A stretch of 33,738 bases of DNA from Saprospiraceae bacterium (lineage in GTDB: Bacteria; Bacteroidota; Bacteroidia; Chitinophagales; Saprospiraceae): contig JADKBO010000048.1 in NCBI GenBank assembly GCA_016715105.1, positions 1 through 33,738 of the forward strand, read 5' to 3'. Every line of letters starts with the position of its first letter. Position 1 is the stretch's first letter. Made by a program: the position numbers and the translations under genes. Below are positions 17,148 to 24,670 of this stretch, piece by piece. The notes under the pieces were generated by a model. It worked only from the letters and a program-made list of their open reading frames with translations, was not told the origin of the DNA and ran no database searches.

Positions 17148-18035
17148 TTACTTTTTAACTTTTGTGTGAATGGTATTGTAAAAAACACCACCTTCCAAGA
17201 CCTGTTTGATAAAATCTGCTATTTTCTCTTGCTCATGATCAAATAAATATCCGGCAATTTCATGTCCACCTCCAGGATATGCATAAAACTGTGTTGAAGT
17301 AGACAATGCCAATAAGTGTTCATGAATGCTTTTCGCCCCAAATAACATCATCCAACCCGGAGCAGTTGGTGGGCAATAGTGGTGAGCACCTTTGTCATAA
17401 GGAACCAATGGGTCTTGATCTCCATGAAAGAAAAAACAAGGAATGACATTTGATTTGGTGATCATATTCAAATCCAAAATAGCCCCTGCTCCTGAGATCA
17501 CACCTCGATAATTAAAACTAACGGGAAGATTAGTTGAATGCAAATTCATTTTATTACGGTCCAAAAAGGCTGCATGTAAAACTGTTTCGGCCCCAGCACT
17601 CGAACCCGCCAAAAATATTTTATTCGAGTCAAAACCATATTTTCCTGCATTTTCGATAAGGAATCGAGTCGCTTGCCACGTCTCACTTGCTGCCAATTGC
17701 ATGGTGTAAATTTTATCTGCTTGGCTGCTGTTGCAATCAAAACCTTTGCCCTTTCTGGATAAGGTATAAGAAATACTCGCACAAGCTATTCCATTTGCAG
17801 CCATCGCTTTTGCAAAAACATGGCCTGCCGTCCTGTTGCCACCTGAGAAACCACCTCCATGCACAAAGAGCACCAAAGGAAAATCTTTCAAGCCTTTGTC
17901 ATCGGGCAAAAATATATCCACACTCAAGGATGAAGTATCACCTTTTAAGTATGTGATGGTTTCAAATTGCTGGGCTGTGACCACCAATTGCGTTACCAAA
18001 AATAAACACAGGAAAATCAACTTATTAAAATTCAT
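17148..18035 (-). CDS. Secreted alpha/beta-hydrolase, esterase/lipase type
   Basis: 295 residues from ATG 18035, chosen over 18041 because MNFNKLIFLCLFLVTQLVVT is a complete signal peptide. The oxyanion motif FVHGGGFSGGN (residues ~58-68), nucleophile S146 in AGSSAGAE, acid D208 in HGDQDPLVPY and base H258 in GGGHEIAGY form the full hormone-sensitive-lipase/BD-FAE-type set. A periplasmic or secreted carboxylesterase is expected; the natural ester is unknown. It faces the SPFH-RHH operon tail to tail, with 43 bp between stops. No operon partner is visible on the minus strand, and no clear promoter was identified. Confidence 0.85.
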   Translation of the reverse strand: MNFNKLIFLCLFLVTQLVVTAQQFETITYLKGDTSSLSVDIFLPDDKGLKDFPLVLFVHGGGFSGGNRTAGHVFAKAMAANGIACASISYTLSRKGKGFDCNSSQADKIYTMQLAASETWQATRFLIENAGKYGFDSNKIFLAGSSAGAETVLHAAFLDRNKMNLHSTNLPVSFNYRGVISGAGAILDLNMITKSNVIPCFFFHGDQDPLVPYDKGAHHYCPPTAPGWMMLFGAKSIHEHLLALSTSTQFYAYPGGGHEIAGYLFDHEQEKIADFIKQVLEGGVFYNTIHTKVKK

Positions 18036-18230
18036 AACCATTAGCTTTAACGAACTTCCTAAAAATTCAAATCAAAATATAGAATTGAATCAGCCCCCAC
18101 TAAAAATATCATTCAACCCAAAAAGCACTAATCAGACACTTCTAGGGATTAATATTACCAAATAAAATGTAAATCATAGAATAGACCAAAATATTCATAC
18201 TTTTAAATTTCAAAAATCAATTCAACTTCG

Positions 18231-18725
18231 ATGGTAAAAAATAAAAATGGTGTTTTTGGATTCTTTGGCAAGTTATGCTTTGCTTTCTTGTTTTTCACAA
18301 TGTTTATGGCGTGCACACTGAGCCAGAAAAAGCCTATTGAGAACTCGGCATCTGGTATTCAAGGAACTTGGAAATTAATTACCGGCACGCTCATAGAAAA
18401 TGGAGATACCACCATCACGGACTACACCAAAGACCTTTCATTTATTAAAATCATCAACGAAACGCATTTTGCTTTTTTAAACCACGACATCAATCACCAA
18501 AAAGATTCTATTGGCGTCTATTCTTCTGGCGGCGGTAAATACGAATTGGTAGATAGTTCTTATACCGAACATTTGGAATATTGCAGTGCCCGTGAATGGG
18601 AAAACCATGATTTCAATTTTACAGTGGTGTTGAAAGGGGACACACTCATTCAAAAAGGTCTTGAGGTTGTGGAAGAAACAGGAGTATCTCGTTACAACAT
18701 CGAGGTTTACAAAAAATTGCAGTAA
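18231..18725 (+). CDS. Lipoprotein with lipocalin-like domain, unknown function
   Basis: 164 residues. The N-terminus has a long hydrophobic stretch (FFGKLCFAFLFFTMFMAC) ending in a lipobox with cysteine near residue 28, so it is probably lipidated. The mature part opens GIQGTWKLITGTLIENGDTT, the W-K-L signature common to lipocalin-like Bacteroidota lipoproteins (DUF4488-like), and continues with strand-like pieces (FIKIINETHFAFLNHD; FTVVLKGDTLIQKG; YNIEVYKKL). The domain likely forms a small barrel that binds a ligand, but this is inference. It stands alone between the esterase (divergent) and the GxxExxY gene (convergent). Confidence 0.7.
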   Translation: MVKNKNGVFGFFGKLCFAFLFFTMFMACTLSQKKPIENSASGIQGTWKLITGTLIENGDTTITDYTKDLSFIKIINETHFAFLNHDINHQKDSIGVYSSGGGKYELVDSSYTEHLEYCSAREWENHDFNFTVVLKGDTLIQKGLEVVEETGVSRYNIEVYKKLQ

Positions 18726-18840
18726 GGTTAATTTTAATCCAATTAAAGGCTATAATTAAATCAGAACTGTTATGCTTTTTTAAAAAGCTCCTTCCCTTGC
18801 AGTAAACAGTTTTCTGATTATAAAGACTGAAAATTTCAGT

Positions 18841-19182
18841 TTAATTTGACTGTTTAAATTTATTATTGTGTACTCTTTTAAATTGTAAACTCTTTGCACC
18901 GAAATTTATCAAAAGGCCTATTTCCAAATTATATGCTTCCAAATAATTCATTGCCTGTGCCAGATGCACATCCTCCAAATTAATGATGGCTTTTATTTCA
19001 ACCATGATTTTTTGCTCAACAAAAAAGTCTACCCTTCTAGTGCCTACATCATATCCTTTATAAATTAGGGGCATTTCTTGCTCTCTGATAAAGTCAATGT
19101 TTTGCAATTGCAATTCGATAGCTAAAGACCGTTGGTACACAACTTCTTGGAAACCATTGCCCAAGTGTTTATGTACTTCCAT
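18841..19182 (-). CDS. GxxExxY family protein (PD-(D/E)xK nuclease-like)
   Basis: 113 residues from ATG 19182. The family signature is present as G10-FQ-E13-VV-Y16. A nuclease-type core follows: D52 in RRVDFFV, E62-I-K64 in VEIKAI and Q76-AMN-Y80, matching the PD-(D/E)xK plus QxxxY pattern. Upstream in frame, DLTHKIIGAA precedes the ATG and looks like the natural N-terminus, but a TAG stops the frame before any usual start codon, so the first residues may be lost or use a rare start. The family has no settled function. A decayed second copy of the 5' end lies at 19323-19440. Upstream DNA has iterated ATCAAG motifs. Confidence 0.8.
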   Translation of the reverse strand: MEVHKHLGNGFQEVVYQRSLAIELQLQNIDFIREQEMPLIYKGYDVGTRRVDFFVEQKIMVEIKAIINLEDVHLAQAMNYLEAYNLEIGLLINFGAKSLQFKRVHNNKFKQSN

Positions 19183-19210
19183 TGCAGCCCCAATTATCTT
19201 ATGTGTTAAA

Positions 19211-19552
19211 TCCTAATCCTTCATTGTTTTGAACCTTGATTATTCTTGATTTTCTCGATTACTTGATTTTTTAAGAAATCAAGGTAATCAATTATCCTTA
19301 AAAACAAAGTTCAGAAAGCCGTTCAATGCTTTTTTTTTATTTCGATAGTTAGAGACCTTTGATTCACTTTTTCTTGAAAACCATTGCCCAAGCAATTTGT
19401 TTTCCTTTTGCAGCTCATAGTATCTTATGTGTTAAATCCTGCCCCACATTGTTTTGAACCTTGATTATTCTTGATTTTCTCGATTACTTGATTTATTGAA
19501 ATCAAGGTAATCCATTCATCCTTAAAATCAAGGTTCAAACACTTTTAATGCC
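19211..19552. repeat. Duplicated ATCAAG-rich leader, two copies
   Basis: A block of about 110 bp (TTGTTTTGAACCTTGATTAT onward) occurs at 19211-19312 and again at 19441-19552 with ~80 percent identity by eye. Read on the minus strand it carries ATCAAG/ATCGAG every 8-10 bases, and a hairpin GATTACTTGATTT/AAATCAAGGTAATC. Each copy lies upstream of a GxxExxY 5' end (intact or decayed), so gene start and leader were duplicated together. The 384 bp between 19183 and 19566 contains only this and the pseudogene. Confidence 0.65.
19323..19440 (-). pseudogene. Decayed 5' fragment of a second GxxExxY gene
   Basis: Read on the minus strand the block encodes DLTHKI, then after a stop and a frame change LGNGFQEKVNQRSLTIEI, against LGNGFQEVVYQRSLAIEL in the intact gene. 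It ends at a TGA after a poly-A stretch. About 40 codons of the parent are represented; the nuclease core is absent. Confidence 0.65.
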
Positions 19553-19566
19553 GCAAATTTAACTGA

Positions 19567-20502
19567 TTAATTGTCCTTCTTTTCCGGACTCCCAACTCCT
19601 TCCACAATAAAATTATACAGACTCCCACTGATGTATTGGCTCCAAGCATTGGAACAAGCACCATAACACTCCACATCGGCATTCAAACCCATTTGTGTAA
19701 AGATGATTTCTGTTTTTCCATTTTGAGGAATGATGTCAAATACGATTTGTGTATCTGTCCATTCTGATTGATTTTTTACAAAATTGAGTTTACTTTTTGT
19801 GACCAGCCAAACAATCTTTGTATAAGGTTCTGAGCTGATGACCTTTTGAGTAGAAACATGCACATCGCCAAAGTAAACGGTGAATTCGTCTCCGAGACCT
19901 ATGGTTTTCCCATCCAGATTTTCTGTCCACCATTTTTCAACTTGTTGAATGGCTTCATAGGCGGTTCTGGGACTCACGTTTACGATGATGCTTTCTGAAT
20001 AATTATTTACATCCACCTTTTCTGCTGCTAATTTCTTTTCATTATCCGTTTGAGGTTTATCCTTGCCGTTCGGTTGACCCACACCTGTAGTAATGAGATT
20101 GTATAAACTTTTATTGAAGTAAGTAGTCCATGCATCAGAGCATATATCATAACACTCGTATGCTGGCGTCAAACCGTGGTGGGTAAAGGTTAATTTGGTT
20201 TGGTCACCTTCTTTGCTAATGTCAAAAGTGATGCTCGTTCCTGTCCATTCACTGCTGTCTTGTGTAAACTTGAAATAATTCTTTATGATGTACCAAACGA
20301 CCTTTTTATTGGGAATCATTTCTGTAATTTGAATCTGACAAATGTGTAAGTCCAAATAATGATAATCAAATATGGAACCTGTCTCGTCTGTAATTCCTGC
20401 TATTTCTTCAGACCACCAAAGTCTTGGATTATTTACCGCATTAAAAACAACATCCGCGTTTAGATCTGAATAAAAAGAAAGGACTAAATCTGAATTTTCC
20501 AT
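19567..20502 (-). CDS. Protein with two SRPBCC (AHSA1-like) domains in tandem
   Basis: 311 residues, no signal peptide. Residues ~5-142 and ~167-305 are two copies of one domain: WWSEEIAGITDETGSIFDYH aligns with WWTENLDGKTIGLGDEFTVY; KVVWYIIKNYFKFTQDSSEW with KIVWLVTKSKLNFVKNQSEW; FTHHGLTPAYECYDICSDAW with FTQMGLNADVECYGACSNAW. They are joined by a charged linker (KDKPQTDNEKKLAAEKVD). AHSA1/SRPBCC domains form helix-grip pockets for hydrophobic ligands or bind Hsp90-type partners. Single-domain relatives are common; the fused pair is less usual. It is divergent from the GlxA-type regulator with 139 bp between starts, so that regulator may control it (inference). Confidence 0.82.
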   Translation of the reverse strand: MENSDLVLSFYSDLNADVVFNAVNNPRLWWSEEIAGITDETGSIFDYHYLDLHICQIQITEMIPNKKVVWYIIKNYFKFTQDSSEWTGTSITFDISKEGDQTKLTFTHHGLTPAYECYDICSDAWTTYFNKSLYNLITTGVGQPNGKDKPQTDNEKKLAAEKVDVNNYSESIIVNVSPRTAYEAIQQVEKWWTENLDGKTIGLGDEFTVYFGDVHVSTQKVISSEPYTKIVWLVTKSKLNFVKNQSEWTDTQIVFDIIPQNGKTEIIFTQMGLNADVECYGACSNAWSQYISGSLYNFIVEGVGSPEKKDN

Positions 20503-20555
20503 TTTACAATTTTTATTTTTTAAATATCAAAGATTACCTGGCCTTTTTGCCCCGC

Positions 20556-20563
20556 CAAAGATA
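20556..20563 (-). promoter_or_regulatory. Candidate -7 element for the double SRPBCC gene
   Basis: TATCTTTG on the minus strand fits TAnnTTTG and lies 54 bp upstream of the start at 20502. No good -33 TTTG is found at 19-21 bases, so support is modest. Confidence 0.3.
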
Positions 20564-20641
20564 TGCCCAAACAAATGTTCTTTTCGGGTGTAAAATGGAC
20601 ATTCTAACGGGTTGATTTGGCCAAAATAATTGTTTACATTT

Positions 20642-21625
20642 GTGAGAAAAATTTTGAAAAACGTCACCATTATTGTCCCAAAAGGAAACTCAAACTTAAG
20701 CAGCATCAGCGGGTCTTACGAAATATTCAATCGAGCCAATTCTATTTGGAAAAGCAAAAAAAACAAAGCCATCTTCGATGTAAAAATTGCTAGTTTTGAA
20801 AAACACATTCCACTACAAAATGGCTATTTTACCATCCATCCTACTGATGTCAGATCAATTAAAAAAAGTGATTTAATCATCCTTCCTTCCGTCGCTTATG
20901 ATTATGAAAAGGCAATAAAAGAAAATCAGGAACTTATCCAATGGTTGAGTGATCAACATAAAAAGGGAGCAGAAATAGCCAGCATTTGTACAGGAGCATT
21001 TTTACTGGCTGCAACAGGACTTTTAGATGGAAAGACTTGTTCGACCCATTGGAATGCAGCTGCTGATTTCAGAAAAATGTTTCCAAAAACCAATTTACAA
21101 TTAGATAAATTGATCCATGAAGAGCCAGGAATTTATACCAATGGTGGGGCATATTCTTTTTTGAATTTAATGCTTTTTTTGGTAGAAAAATATGCTGATA
21201 AGGAGACTGCAATCCTTTGTTCCAAGGTTTTTCAAATAGAATTTGACAGAACATGCCAATCACCTTTTTTCATATTTAAGGGACAGAAAACACATGGAGA
21301 TCAAGTGATTATGGAAGCTCAAAATTACATTGAAGCACATATTACTGAAAGGATTTCGTTTGAAGAACTGGCTTTCAAGTTGGCAGTGAGTCGACGTAAC
21401 TTTGACCGACGTTTTGTAAAAGCTACGGGAAATACTCCTGTTGAATATTTGCAACGCGTAAAAGTAGAGGTTGCCAAACAAACATTGGAAGAGGGCAATA
21501 AGTCAGTTGCTGAAGTCATGCACGAAGTAGGTTATGCCGATGACAAAGCTTTCCGAGAAGTTTTTAAAAAAATAACCAGTTTGTCGCCCATTGATTATAA
21601 AGCAAAATTTAGCGAGCAAGTATAA
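20642..21625 (+). CDS. GlxA family transcriptional regulator (DJ-1/PfpI plus AraC helix-turn-helix)
   Basis: About 327 residues. The N-terminal ~170 residues form a DJ-1/PfpI-like domain with the nucleophile-elbow cysteine in ASICTGAFLLAATGLLDGKT; the segment THW follows as in GlxA proteins. The C-terminal ~100 residues are an AraC-type double helix-turn-helix (SFEELAFKLAVSRRNFDRRF; SVAEVMHEVGYADDKAFREV). No enzymatic activity is expected; the first domain probably senses a small molecule. Start is uncertain: GTG 20642 is used; TTG 20630 lies too far up, and TTG 20654 (giving MKNVTIIVPKGN) is attractive because TACATTTG at 20635-20642, a possible -7 element, overlaps the GTG. Divergent from the SRPBCC gene. 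Confidence 0.85.
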   Translation: MRKILKNVTIIVPKGNSNLSSISGSYEIFNRANSIWKSKKNKAIFDVKIASFEKHIPLQNGYFTIHPTDVRSIKKSDLIILPSVAYDYEKAIKENQELIQWLSDQHKKGAEIASICTGAFLLAATGLLDGKTCSTHWNAAADFRKMFPKTNLQLDKLIHEEPGIYTNGGAYSFLNLMLFLVEKYADKETAILCSKVFQIEFDRTCQSPFFIFKGQKTHGDQVIMEAQNYIEAHITERISFEELAFKLAVSRRNFDRRFVKATGNTPVEYLQRVKVEVAKQTLEEGNKSVAEVMHEVGYADDKAFREVFKKITSLSPIDYKAKFSEQV

Positions 21626-21650
21626 AATCTACCAGATATAGTTTTTGAAA

Positions 21651-22064
21651 TTATGAAGCTTTTTTTGACCTCATCGCCTTGGTTTTCACAATTTGAGTGT
21701 TGTCCAAAAATTGCTGATAAGCTTCGGACTCCCGGGCATAAATAGCCATCTTTCCATTCTCATCAAAATGAATACCCCAACCATATTTTTTGCCCAAAGG
21801 CGAACTTCGTAGACAAGGCTGTCCTTTTGAAAAAAACATCTCTCTAGCTGGCTCCCGCTCAGCCTCTATCAAATCTTTTCTATCAGCAAATATTTGAAAA
21901 ATGACTTCATCGGAAGTGAATTTATATGGATTCTGTGCGATGATTTCGTATTGCATTCCTGCTATGGTGGGTAAATCACCTTTCAAAGGTGGGGTCAATC
22001 CCGAAAAAACAGGACAATCTTCAGCAATTTCTATAAACGTATTGTAATAATTGGTCGTATGCAT
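21651..22064 (-). CDS. DUF6157 family protein
   Basis: 137 residues, cytoplasmic, ATG start. HTTNYYNTFIEIAEDCPVFS at the N-terminus, IAGMQYEIIAQNPYKFTSDE in the middle and FFSKGQPCLRSSPLGKKYGW before GIHFDENGKMAIY are the conserved blocks of DUF6157, and the length is typical. No biochemical function is known for the family. The tail is basic (KTKAMRSKKAS). It converges on the GlxA-type regulator (25 bp between stops) and is 50 bp downstream of the DUF1801 gene on the same strand, so these two are likely co-transcribed. Confidence 0.8.
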   Translation of the reverse strand: MHTTNYYNTFIEIAEDCPVFSGLTPPLKGDLPTIAGMQYEIIAQNPYKFTSDEVIFQIFADRKDLIEAEREPAREMFFSKGQPCLRSSPLGKKYGWGIHFDENGKMAIYARESEAYQQFLDNTQIVKTKAMRSKKAS

Positions 22065-22114
22065 TTTGTCAGTTATTTATTTTCATATAAAGTTCCAATT
22101 TTCAAAAGTGAAAT

Positions 22115-22528
22115 TTACTTCTCAATCAACTGCAACCATGTTTTGATGATGATTTGTAAATCATTTTTTCTGGCCTTTGCATCATCCATATCTTTTATTA
22201 AAGCAATTCTCCTCCCATCTTTATAGTCACCCTCCAATAAACCAGATGTATCATTTACTTTAGCTCCGCTTGGAAAAACCATCATGATTTTTCCTTTATG
22301 CAGATTCATAACGATCATGTCCCGTTTGTATTCTTTGGGATCAAATTCAGGCATTTCACCCGTATAATAAAAGCTGGGATTGTTCCACTTGATTCTATCC
22401 CCAATTTCACTATCGGTGTCCAAAATGATTTGACGCAAGTATTCTACAATTTCACCAATTGCCGGTTCTAGTTTTGCAATGTGGGCAGACACCTGTTCTG
22501 CATCGGTTAATTTAAGTTGTTTTGCCAT
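22115..22528 (-). CDS. DUF1801 domain protein
   Basis: 137 residues, cytoplasmic, ATG start. The DUF1801 fold is shown by IGEIVEYLRQIILDTDSEIG, DRIKWNNPSFYYTGEM and MIVMNLHKGKIMMVFPSGAK, then DGRRIALIKDMDDAKARKND near the end. The family is related to the N-terminal part of YdeI proteins (one lies at 7004-7582) and is structurally similar to small ligand- or iron-binding folds, but no function is settled. First gene of a probable pair with DUF6157. The 148-bp repeat array begins about 100 bp upstream of its start codon. Confidence 0.8.
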   Translation of the reverse strand: MAKQLKLTDAEQVSAHIAKLEPAIGEIVEYLRQIILDTDSEIGDRIKWNNPSFYYTGEMPEFDPKEYKRDMIVMNLHKGKIMMVFPSGAKVNDTSGLLEGDYKDGRRIALIKDMDDAKARKNDLQIIIKTWLQLIEK

Positions 22529-22624
22529 GACCTTTAATTTGACACAATGATACTAAAATTAAAAAAGAGGAGGATTGAATGTGGGCAAAATATGGCTTCA
22601 CAATGAGCATTTTGTTTATCAAAA

Positions 22625-24075
22625 TCTGAAGATCGAAGATTCAACACATTCGATCTTTGCCACCGATCTTAGGATTGATTTATGATTTAACATATTCAAT
22701 CAGTTGCTTCAAATCACCCAAAATCTGAAGATCGAATATTTAACACATTCGATCTTTGTCACCTCAACTCAGGATTGATTGATGATTTAACATATTCAAT
22801 CAATCGTCTCCTTTCTGTGGAATATCTGTGCAAATCTGTGTAATCCGTGAGCACCCATAATGGGAGATATTCTTGAAGATCGAAGATTCAACACATTCGA
22901 TCTTTGCCACCTCAACTCAGGATTGATTGATGATTTAACATATTCAATCAGTCGTTGCCTTTCTGTGGAATTTCTGTGCAAATCCGTGTAATCTGTGAGC
23001 ACCCATAATGGGAGATATTCTTGAAGATCGAAGATTTAACACATTCGATCTTTTTCTATCTAGTTCGAGCACTGATTGATGATTTAACATATTCAATCAG
23101 TCCTTGCTTTTCTGTGGAAGATCTGTGCAAATCCGTGTAATCTGTGAGCACCCATAATAGGAGATATTCTTGAAGATCGAAGATTTAACAAATTCGATCT
23201 TTGTCACCTCAATTCAGGATTGATTGATGATTTAACATATTCAATCAGTCCTTGCCTTTCTGTGGAATATCTGTGCAAATCAGTGGAATCCGTGAGCAAT
23301 ACCAATGGAAATTATTCATGAAGATCGAATGTGCAACATATTCGATCTTTGCCACCTCAACTCAGGATTGATTGATGATTTAACATATTCAATCAGTCGT
23401 TGCCTTTCTGTGGAATTTCTGTGCAAATCCGTGTAATCTGTGAGCACCCATATTGAGTTATCCATAAAGATCGAAAATTTAACACATTCGATCTTTGCCA
23501 CCGCATCATAGGATTTGATTTATGATTTCCCATATTCAATCAATCGTCTCCTTTCTGTGGAATATCTGTGCAAATCCGTGTAATCTGTGAGCACCCATAA
23601 TGAGAGATATTCTTGATGATCGAAGATTCAACACATTCGATCTTTGCCTCCTCAAGTGAGAATTGATTGATGATTTAACATATTCAATCAGTTGCCTTTC
23701 AGTGGAATATCAGTGCAAATCCGTGTAATCTGTGAGCAATTCCAATGGAAATTATTCATGAAGATCGAATGTGCAACATATTCGATCTTTGCCACCGCAT
23801 CTTAGAATTGATTGATGATTTAACATATTCAATCAGACCTTGCCTTTCTGTGGAATATCTGTGCGAATCAGCAGAATCTGTAGCAATCAATGAGATATTC
23901 GTGAAGATCGAATGCAACATATTCGACTTGCCTATGATGAATTGATGATTTAACAATCAGTTCTGTGGATAGTGGATCGTGACAATTGAAATTATTCATG
24001 AAGGACATATTCGATCTTTGCCTATCCAGTGCGAGCATGAATTGATGATTTAACATATTCAATCAGTCGTTGCCA
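22625..24075. repeat. Tandem array of eleven ~148-bp units with two dyads each
   Basis: Each unit has dyad A (arms GATCGAA / TTCGATC, 11-base loop), about 25-30 bp later dyad B (TGATTGA / TCAATCA around GATTTAACATAT), then segment C (TCTGTGGAATATCTGTGCAA plus ATCCGTGTAATCTGTGAGC). Dyad A starts at 22631, 22730, 22878, 23026, 23175, 23323, 23469, 23618 and 23763, with degraded copies at 23906 and about 24004. Inner spacing is 145-149 bp; the first and last are about 98 because C is missing or shortened. Arms are identical in all nine full A copies. Minus-strand reading frames inside it repeat the same peptide and are not genes. No spacer diversity, so not CRISPR. It fills the whole gap between the DUF1801 and DinB genes. 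Confidence 0.9.
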
Positions 24076-24131
24076 ATCTCTCCACCCCAACCCTAAAATC
24101 AAAGCCATTCCTCTTCTATGGATTAAATTCC

Positions 24132-24139
24132 TACATTTG
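24132..24139 (+). promoter_or_regulatory. Candidate -7 element before the DinB-like gene
   Basis: TACATTTG fits TAnnTTTG and ends 15 bases before the ATG at 24155. The TTG at 24137 that would lengthen the gene lies inside this element, which favours the ATG. The -33 region is weak. Confidence 0.35.
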
Positions 24140-24154
24140 ACCAAAATTTTAAAT

Positions 24155-24628
24155 ATGGCTTCTCAGAATTCACTTTCTTCTCTTCTTGCAAACAACTTGA
24201 TAAAAGCTTACACAGGAAGTAATTGGACTCACGTATCGATTCTTGAAACCATTAAATCGCTGAATTACTCGCAAGCACAACAGCTCACGAATGCTTCTCC
24301 AAATACCATTGCAAGTATCTTAAATCATTTGAAATATTGGAATGGCATCATCAGTGCGCGTCTGGATGGTCAATATCCAACTGTGCCTGACTCCAATGGT
24401 TTTGATGTTGCAATCCTAGAGTCCGAAGAAGATTGGCAACGTCTAATAGCAGAAACCCAAACTTCTTTCGAACATTTAGCAGCTGAAATCAGCAACATCA
24501 CCACAGACAAATGGGACAATAGACCAGCACCTCACTCTGGCACCATGAGAGAACATGTTTTTGGCATTGTGGAGCATGCCTATTACCACTTAGGTCAGAT
24601 TGTAATTATTTCACATTTAGTAAAATAA
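24155..24628 (+). CDS. DinB-like (YfiT/DinB superfamily) metal-binding protein
   Basis: 157 residues, ATG start. The four-helix DinB fold is indicated by length and by three histidines in the usual places: H58 (SILNHLKYWN), H141 and H145 (EHAYYHLGQI). W62 and the closing GQIVIISHL are also typical. Members bind a divalent metal and several act as thiol-dependent transferases; most, like this one, have no known substrate. There is no signal peptide. It stands between the repeat array and the convergent bicupin gene (42 bp between stops), and appears to be transcribed alone. Confidence 0.8.
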   Translation: MASQNSLSSLLANNLIKAYTGSNWTHVSILETIKSLNYSQAQQLTNASPNTIASILNHLKYWNGIISARLDGQYPTVPDSNGFDVAILESEEDWQRLIAETQTSFEHLAAEISNITTDKWDNRPAPHSGTMREHVFGIVEHAYYHLGQIVIISHLVK

Positions 24629-24670
24629 TGATCCTAATTCAAGTGAGGAAGAGTGATTGCTGATTTTTGA

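Noticed and set aside
22796..23956. Minus-strand open frames (LTDYTDLHRNSTERQRLIEY-like) inside the array
   Set aside because: They repeat the same peptide once per unit and change frame with it; they are translations of the DNA repeat, not genes.
22625..24075. CRISPR array
   Set aside because: The sequence between dyads is itself conserved from unit to unit, the period is ~148 bp and no cas genes are near.
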